Shown one piece after another: positions 60,756 through 64,000 of a stretch of DNA of 64,000 bases. The DNA is from an uncultured Collinsella sp. (GTDB taxonomy: Bacteria > Actinomycetota > Coriobacteriia > Coriobacteriales > Coriobacteriaceae): assembly GCA_902472315.1 (NCBI GenBank), contig CABRNM010000005.1:1-64000 (forward strand), written 5' to 3'. Below the pieces are notes generated by a model. The model was given only the letters and a program-made list of their open reading frames with translations. It searched no databases and was not told the origin of the DNA. Positions within the stretch are counted from its first letter, which is position 1. Each line of letters begins with the position of its first letter. Made by a program: the position numbers and the translations under genes.

Positions 60756-62393
60756 TTAGTACATACCGCCGCCCTGCTGACCAGCGGTAGCAGCAGCGAT
60801 TGCGTCCTCAAGCTGAGTGTTCTTGGGGACATCGGAGACGGTAGCCTCGGTGATGAGGATCAGGCTGGCGACAGAAGCAGCGTTCTGCAGGGTGACACGG
60901 CTGACCTTGACGGGGTCGAGGACGCCCATCTCGATCATGTCGCCCCACTCGCCGTTGGCAGAGTTGAGACCCTGGCCGGCAGGCAGCTCGGCAACCTTGT
61001 CGACCACGACAGCGCCCTCAAAACCAGCGTTCTTGGCGATGGTAGCGACCGGAGCGGTCAGAGCCTTCTTGACGATGTCGACACCGATCTTCTCCTCGGG
61101 GTCGTCGAGCTCAACGGCGTCGAGCGCAGGAGCAGCATCCATGAAGGCGACGCCGCCACCGGCGACGATGCCCTCCTCGACAGCAGCGCGGGTAGCCTGC
61201 AGGGCGTCCTCGACGCGGTGCTTGATCTCCTTGAGCTCAGACTCGGTAGCAGCGCCGACCTTGATGACGGCAACGCCACCGGAGAGCTTGGCCAGGCGCT
61301 CCTGGAGCTTCTCACGGTCGAAGTCAGAGGTGGTGTTCTCCATCTCACCCTTGATCTGAGCGATACGAGCGTCGATGGCCTCCTTGGAGCCAGCGCCGCC
61401 GACGACGACGGTGTTGTCCTTAGAGATGGTGACGGACTTAGCGGTACCGAGCATATCGGCGGTGATGTCAGCGACCTTCACGCCCAGCTCGTCCAGGGCA
61501 GCCTGGCCACCAGTGAGGACGGCGATGTCCTCGAGGATGCGCTTGCGGCGATCGCCGTAGCCCGGAGCCTTGACGGCGCAGACGTTGAGGGCGCCACGGA
61601 TCTTGTTGAGGACCAGGGTCGGCAGAGCCTCGCCGTCGATGTCCTCAGCGATGATGAGCAGGCCGCGGCCAGCGCGCTGGACAGCCTCGAGAACGGGCAT
61701 AATGTCCTGAACGCTGGAGATCTTCTGGTCGGTGATGAGGATGTACGGATCCTTCATCACGGCCTCCATGCGGTCGTTGTCCGTGACGAAGTAAGCGGAG
61801 ACATAGCCCTTATCAAACTGCATGCCCTCGACGGTGTCGATGGTGATGTCGAACGTCTGGGAATCCTCGACGGTGATGACGCCGTCCTTGCCCACGACCT
61901 CCATGGCCTCGGCGATCTTCTCGCCGACCTCGGGGTCACCGGCGGAGATGGTACCGACGGAAGCGATCTGCTCCTTGGTCTCGACCGGCTTGGCCTGCTT
62001 CTTCATCTCGGCGACGGCGGCGTTGACGGCCTTATCGATGCCGCGACGGATGGCCAGCGGGTTGGCGCCAGCGGCGACGTTACGCAGGCCGTCGTTGACG
62101 ATGGCCTGGGCGAGCAGGGTTGCGGTGGTGGTGCCGTCACCCACGGTGTCGTTGGTCTTGGTGGCGACCTCCTTCACCAGCTGAGCGCCCATGTTCTCGA
62201 TGTTGTCCTCGAGCTCGATCTCCTTGGCGACAGAAACGCCGTCGTTGGTGATGGTCGGGGCACCGAACGTGCGCTGCAGCGCAACGTAGCGACCCTTGGG
62301 GCCCATGGTGACGGTAACGGCGTCGGCCAGAGTGTTGACGCCCTTGGCAAGCTTAGCGCGGGCATCGGTGTTGAACGTAATGTTCTTTGCCAT
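60756..62393 (-). CDS. groL: 60 kDa chaperonin GroEL
   Basis: A 545-residue chaperonin that folds proteins inside a double ring with GroES. Hallmarks: GPKGRYVALQ, NDGVSVAKEIELED, GDGTTTATLLAQAI, and AAVEEGIVAGGGVAF. The tail GQQGGGMY is a short version of the Gly-Met repeat tail. Follows groES by 96 bases. Highly expressed codon use. Confidence 0.98.
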   Translation of the reverse strand: MAKNITFNTDARAKLAKGVNTLADAVTVTMGPKGRYVALQRTFGAPTITNDGVSVAKEIELEDNIENMGAQLVKEVATKTNDTVGDGTTTATLLAQAIVNDGLRNVAAGANPLAIRRGIDKAVNAAVAEMKKQAKPVETKEQIASVGTISAGDPEVGEKIAEAMEVVGKDGVITVEDSQTFDITIDTVEGMQFDKGYVSAYFVTDNDRMEAVMKDPYILITDQKISSVQDIMPVLEAVQRAGRGLLIIAEDIDGEALPTLVLNKIRGALNVCAVKAPGYGDRRKRILEDIAVLTGGQAALDELGVKVADITADMLGTAKSVTISKDNTVVVGGAGSKEAIDARIAQIKGEMENTTSDFDREKLQERLAKLSGGVAVIKVGAATESELKEIKHRVEDALQATRAAVEEGIVAGGGVAFMDAAPALDAVELDDPEEKIGVDIVKKALTAPVATIAKNAGFEGAVVVDKVAELPAGQGLNSANGEWGDMIEMGVLDPVKVSRVTLQNAASVASLILITEATVSDVPKNTQLEDAIAAATAGQQGGGMY

Positions 62394-62489
62394 GGTAGGT
62401 AATCCTCCAAAAGAAATGTGACTCGCGTCGCCGCTTCCGAGTCCTGTGCGGCGGGCGCGTTCAAAGACGAATCAGAGATTCTGACGAGA

Positions 62490-62783
62490 CTAGGCCTCGA
62501 CGACGGCGTAGATGTCGTCGGCGCGCATCAGCAGATACTTCTCGCCGTCGACCTTGACCTCGTTGCCACCGAACTTACCGTAGATGACAACGTCGCCAAC
62601 CTTGACGTCCATGGGGATGCGCTCACCCTTGTCGTTGACCTTGCCGGCGCCAACGGCAACGATGGTGCCGCGCTGCGGCTTCTCCTGAGCGTTGCTGGCG
62701 ATATACAGACCAGAAGCGGTCTTCTGCTCGGCCTCGTCGGGCTTGACCAGAACACGATCTGCAAGCGGCTTCAAAGACGACAT
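62490..62783 (-). CDS. groS: 10 kDa co-chaperonin GroES
   Basis: A 97-residue GroES cap. The start LKPLADRVLVKPDEAEQKTASGLYI contains the mobile loop that docks onto GroEL; the roof loop and GDVVIYGKFGGNEVKVDGEKYLLMRADDI are conserved. AAAGGAGGAG lies 6 bases before ATG 62783. A perfect 7-bp hairpin (CGCGTGG / CCACGCG, 62806-62824) lies in the leader just before the ribosome-binding site. No CIRCE element (HrcA site) was seen. Confidence 0.98.
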   Translation of the reverse strand: MSSLKPLADRVLVKPDEAEQKTASGLYIASNAQEKPQRGTIVAVGAGKVNDKGERIPMDVKVGDVVIYGKFGGNEVKVDGEKYLLMRADDIYAVVEA

Positions 62784-62952
62784 GCTTGTCTCCTCCTTTT
62801 TGGGCCGCGTGGTTATGCCACGCGAATTAACCCTTTTTGTTTGCGTACGCGTTGAATGGTACCCACGAATGGCGGGTTATACAACACAGAGTCAAAAAAT
62901 CTTATTTTTTGGCACTTAGATTTTCTGAATGCCGGGGGATAACTTAGCAGTG

Positions 62953-63085
62953 GCTCCCGGGGTGGACCGGAGGGCATGAAGTTTGCTGCTCTACAGTCCT
63001 GCGCAAGACGGAAAGCACATTAAGTGCTTTCCTTTGCGTGCGGAACTCGCGACAAACTTCATGCCCTCCGGTCCGCCCCGGGAGC
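62953..63085. repeat. Giant nested palindrome upstream of groES
   Basis: A 33-base inverted repeat (62953-62985 with 63053-63085, one mismatch) around an inner 9-bp hairpin GGAAAGCAC / GTGCTTTCC (63010-63032). Same layout as the element after groEL but with unrelated arms. The segments beside the inner hairpin share TTCCGCA and CGCAAAG with the other element when read on the opposite strand. Confidence 0.92.
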
Positions 63086-63691
63086 TAGGTTAACTAATTC
63101 GAGCCCGGTATTCAGAAAAGTCAGTGCAGCAAAATGGCGATGCGGGTAGCGACATAGACATGATTTTCGCTGCGCGCACGGGTCCCTTGGGGAGCACCGT
63201 GCATTTTTGGGAGTATTCAGCAAGCTAGGACGGCTGCATACGCGCCGGACATACCTTATTGGTCCCAAGAACGCCTTCAGCGGGCGGTTTTGGTCGGTGG
63301 GCAGACCCCGTTGGGACAAATGGGCGTACTTCGCGCCGTACCGGAGCCCAAAATGACGTCAATCTCCGCAACGTTACTCAGCCGCAGCGGCACCGGCAGA
63401 GCTCGTGGTGCTGAATACTCCGTTTTTTGCACGGCACGGGCGGGGGTACATCAGGATCAGGAAGAACATCCCAGCCTTTTTATGCAATCTGTAATGGGAA
63501 GTATGCAAAACACCAAGAGACAGCATTGCTGATGTCCAAATTGAGCGCACGAGGCAGCAGCACCTCAACCCCGCGCCCAAATCCAGCAGAGCGGGGACGC
63601 TCCTAACGAACCCCCATCGGCAAACAAATCCGGCTCGAGCGCCATCCCAAAATAGACTGCCCGAGCCGCGTTTAACGGTGCGGTATGAACG
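63086..63691. other. Intergenic stretch of about 600 bases, no gene seen
   Basis: Open frames on both strands are short and lack ribosome-binding sites and family resemblance. The stretch contains an inverted repeat (63197-63222 with 63409-63434), so it may hold decayed or MITE-like elements. Confidence 0.6.
63197..63434. repeat. Inverted repeat enclosing about 190 bases
   Basis: TGCTGAATACTCC and TGCACGG at the right end (63409-63434) match the reverse complement of 63197-63222, with a 6-base A/T block between them that is inverted instead of conserved. Possibly the ends of a small non-coding mobile element. Confidence 0.45.
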
Positions 63692-64000
63692 TCAGCGCTC
63701 GTAAATCAAGTTGCCTGCCAGGTAGGTCGCCTGAACCTTGGTGGCCTGGAGCTCTTGGGGGTCGATGGTGAGCGGGTTTTGGTCCAGGACTACCAGGTCG
63801 GCGTACTTGCCGGGCTCCAAGCTGCCGAGGTTTTGCTCGTCGCCCGCTGCATAGGCGCTGCCCAGGGTGTAGTTGCGCAGGGCTGTTGCTGCATCGATGC
63901 GCTCGCTCGGTAACCAGCCGCCCTCGGGCCAGTGGCTTTTGGGATCCTGGCGCGTGATAGCCGTGTAGAGCACGTTCATGCTTGTAACAGCTGTGATGGG
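63692..64000 (-). CDS. Amidohydrolase family protein, C-terminal fragment
   Basis: The last 102 residues of a metal-dependent hydrolase of the amidohydrolase 3 (YtcJ-like) family; the gene continues beyond the window. The fragment has SERIDAATALRNYTLGSAYAAGDEQNLGSLEPGKYADLVVLDQNPL, with the GSLEPGKYADLVVLD hallmark of this family (split as two adjoining motifs here). Substrate unknown; relatives act on N-substituted formamides and similar compounds. Confidence 0.88.
   Translation of the reverse strand, partial: PITAVTSMNVLYTAITRQDPKSHWPEGGWLPSERIDAATALRNYTLGSAYAAGDEQNLGSLEPGKYADLVVLDQNPLTIDPQELQATKVQATYLAGNLIYER

Noticed and set aside
62784..62952. CIRCE element before groES
   Set aside because: No TTAGCACTC-N9-GAGTGCTAA-like inverted repeat on either strand; the only inverted repeats are the leader hairpin and the giant palindrome.

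Overview
The window is about 64 kb of high-GC bacterial chromosome. It most resembles a human-gut Coriobacteriia genome of the Collinsella type. The grounds are the gene order rpmG-tRNA-Trp-secE-nusG-rplK-rplA, a tRNA-Tyr/Thr/Met-tuf cluster, actinobacterial-style extensions on SecE and RlmB, a very large acyl-CoA dehydratase activase, and many GC-rich hairpins between genes. The genus is inferred from gene content and style, not from a database match. Bases 1-27 are not genomic: they match the end of the standard Illumina read-1 adapter, so this is the raw left end of an assembled contig.

Layout. 30-2334: ABC importer with a PF04392-type binding protein (truncated by the contig end), permease and ATPase. 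2407-8064: wall-anchored 5'-nucleotidase, MscS channel, and a cytoplasmic BMP-fold protein overlapping a phosphoesterase. 8349-12730 (minus): ribosomal and translation block (rplA, rplK, nusG, secE, tRNA-Trp, rpmG; then tuf with tRNA-Met, Thr and Tyr), driven by two promoters with almost identical -35 regions. 12731-17948: accessory pocket with repeats, unknown small genes, tRNA-Thr, and a one-protein HTH + HipA-like kinase behind a long palindrome. 17976-23464 (minus): housekeeping operon disA-ispD-ispF-cysS-rlmB-yacP. 23686-24270: mntP. 24351-29616 (minus): pepD, a RelB/PIN toxin-antitoxin pair and clpC. 29809-34921 (minus): TetR regulator and a 1479-residue double activase. 35202-37629 (minus): DUF2798 membrane protein and ThrE exporter. 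37960-42290 (minus): lysS fused to a tRNA-binding domain, greA, tatA, tRNA-Pro, ispE, veg. 42421-47952 (minus): dtd, rdgB, rph, murI, a HAD phosphatase, murE. 48064-50207: asnB (minus) and tRNA-Val (plus). 50819-55707 (minus): argC-argJ-argB-argD. 55965-56866 (minus): two flavin-binding PNPOx-like proteins. 56897-60384 (minus): FMN riboswitch-ribU-ecfA-ecfT. 60756-62783 (minus): groES-groEL, bracketed by two giant nested palindromes. 63692-64000 (minus): the C-terminal end of an amidohydrolase.

How the parts fit. Most of the window is core metabolism: non-mevalonate isoprenoid steps (ispD, ispE, ispF), translation, peptidoglycan precursors (murE, murI), arginine synthesis to acetylornithine/ornithine, and riboflavin import under an FMN riboswitch. 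The less ordinary material is the DNA between the genes and the pocket at 12.7-18 kb. It includes (i) terminator-like hairpins whose arms change while the loop keeps a GGGACAGG-type core, (ii) a repeated module behind two unrelated tRNA genes, in which a reverse-complement T-arm and a second copy of the tRNA 3' end follow the terminator, (iii) very long nested palindromes around groESL, and (iv) clear palindromic operator candidates before the HTH-HipA gene, the toxin-antitoxin operon and the activase gene. No CRISPR array, insertion sequence, rRNA gene or prophage was seen.
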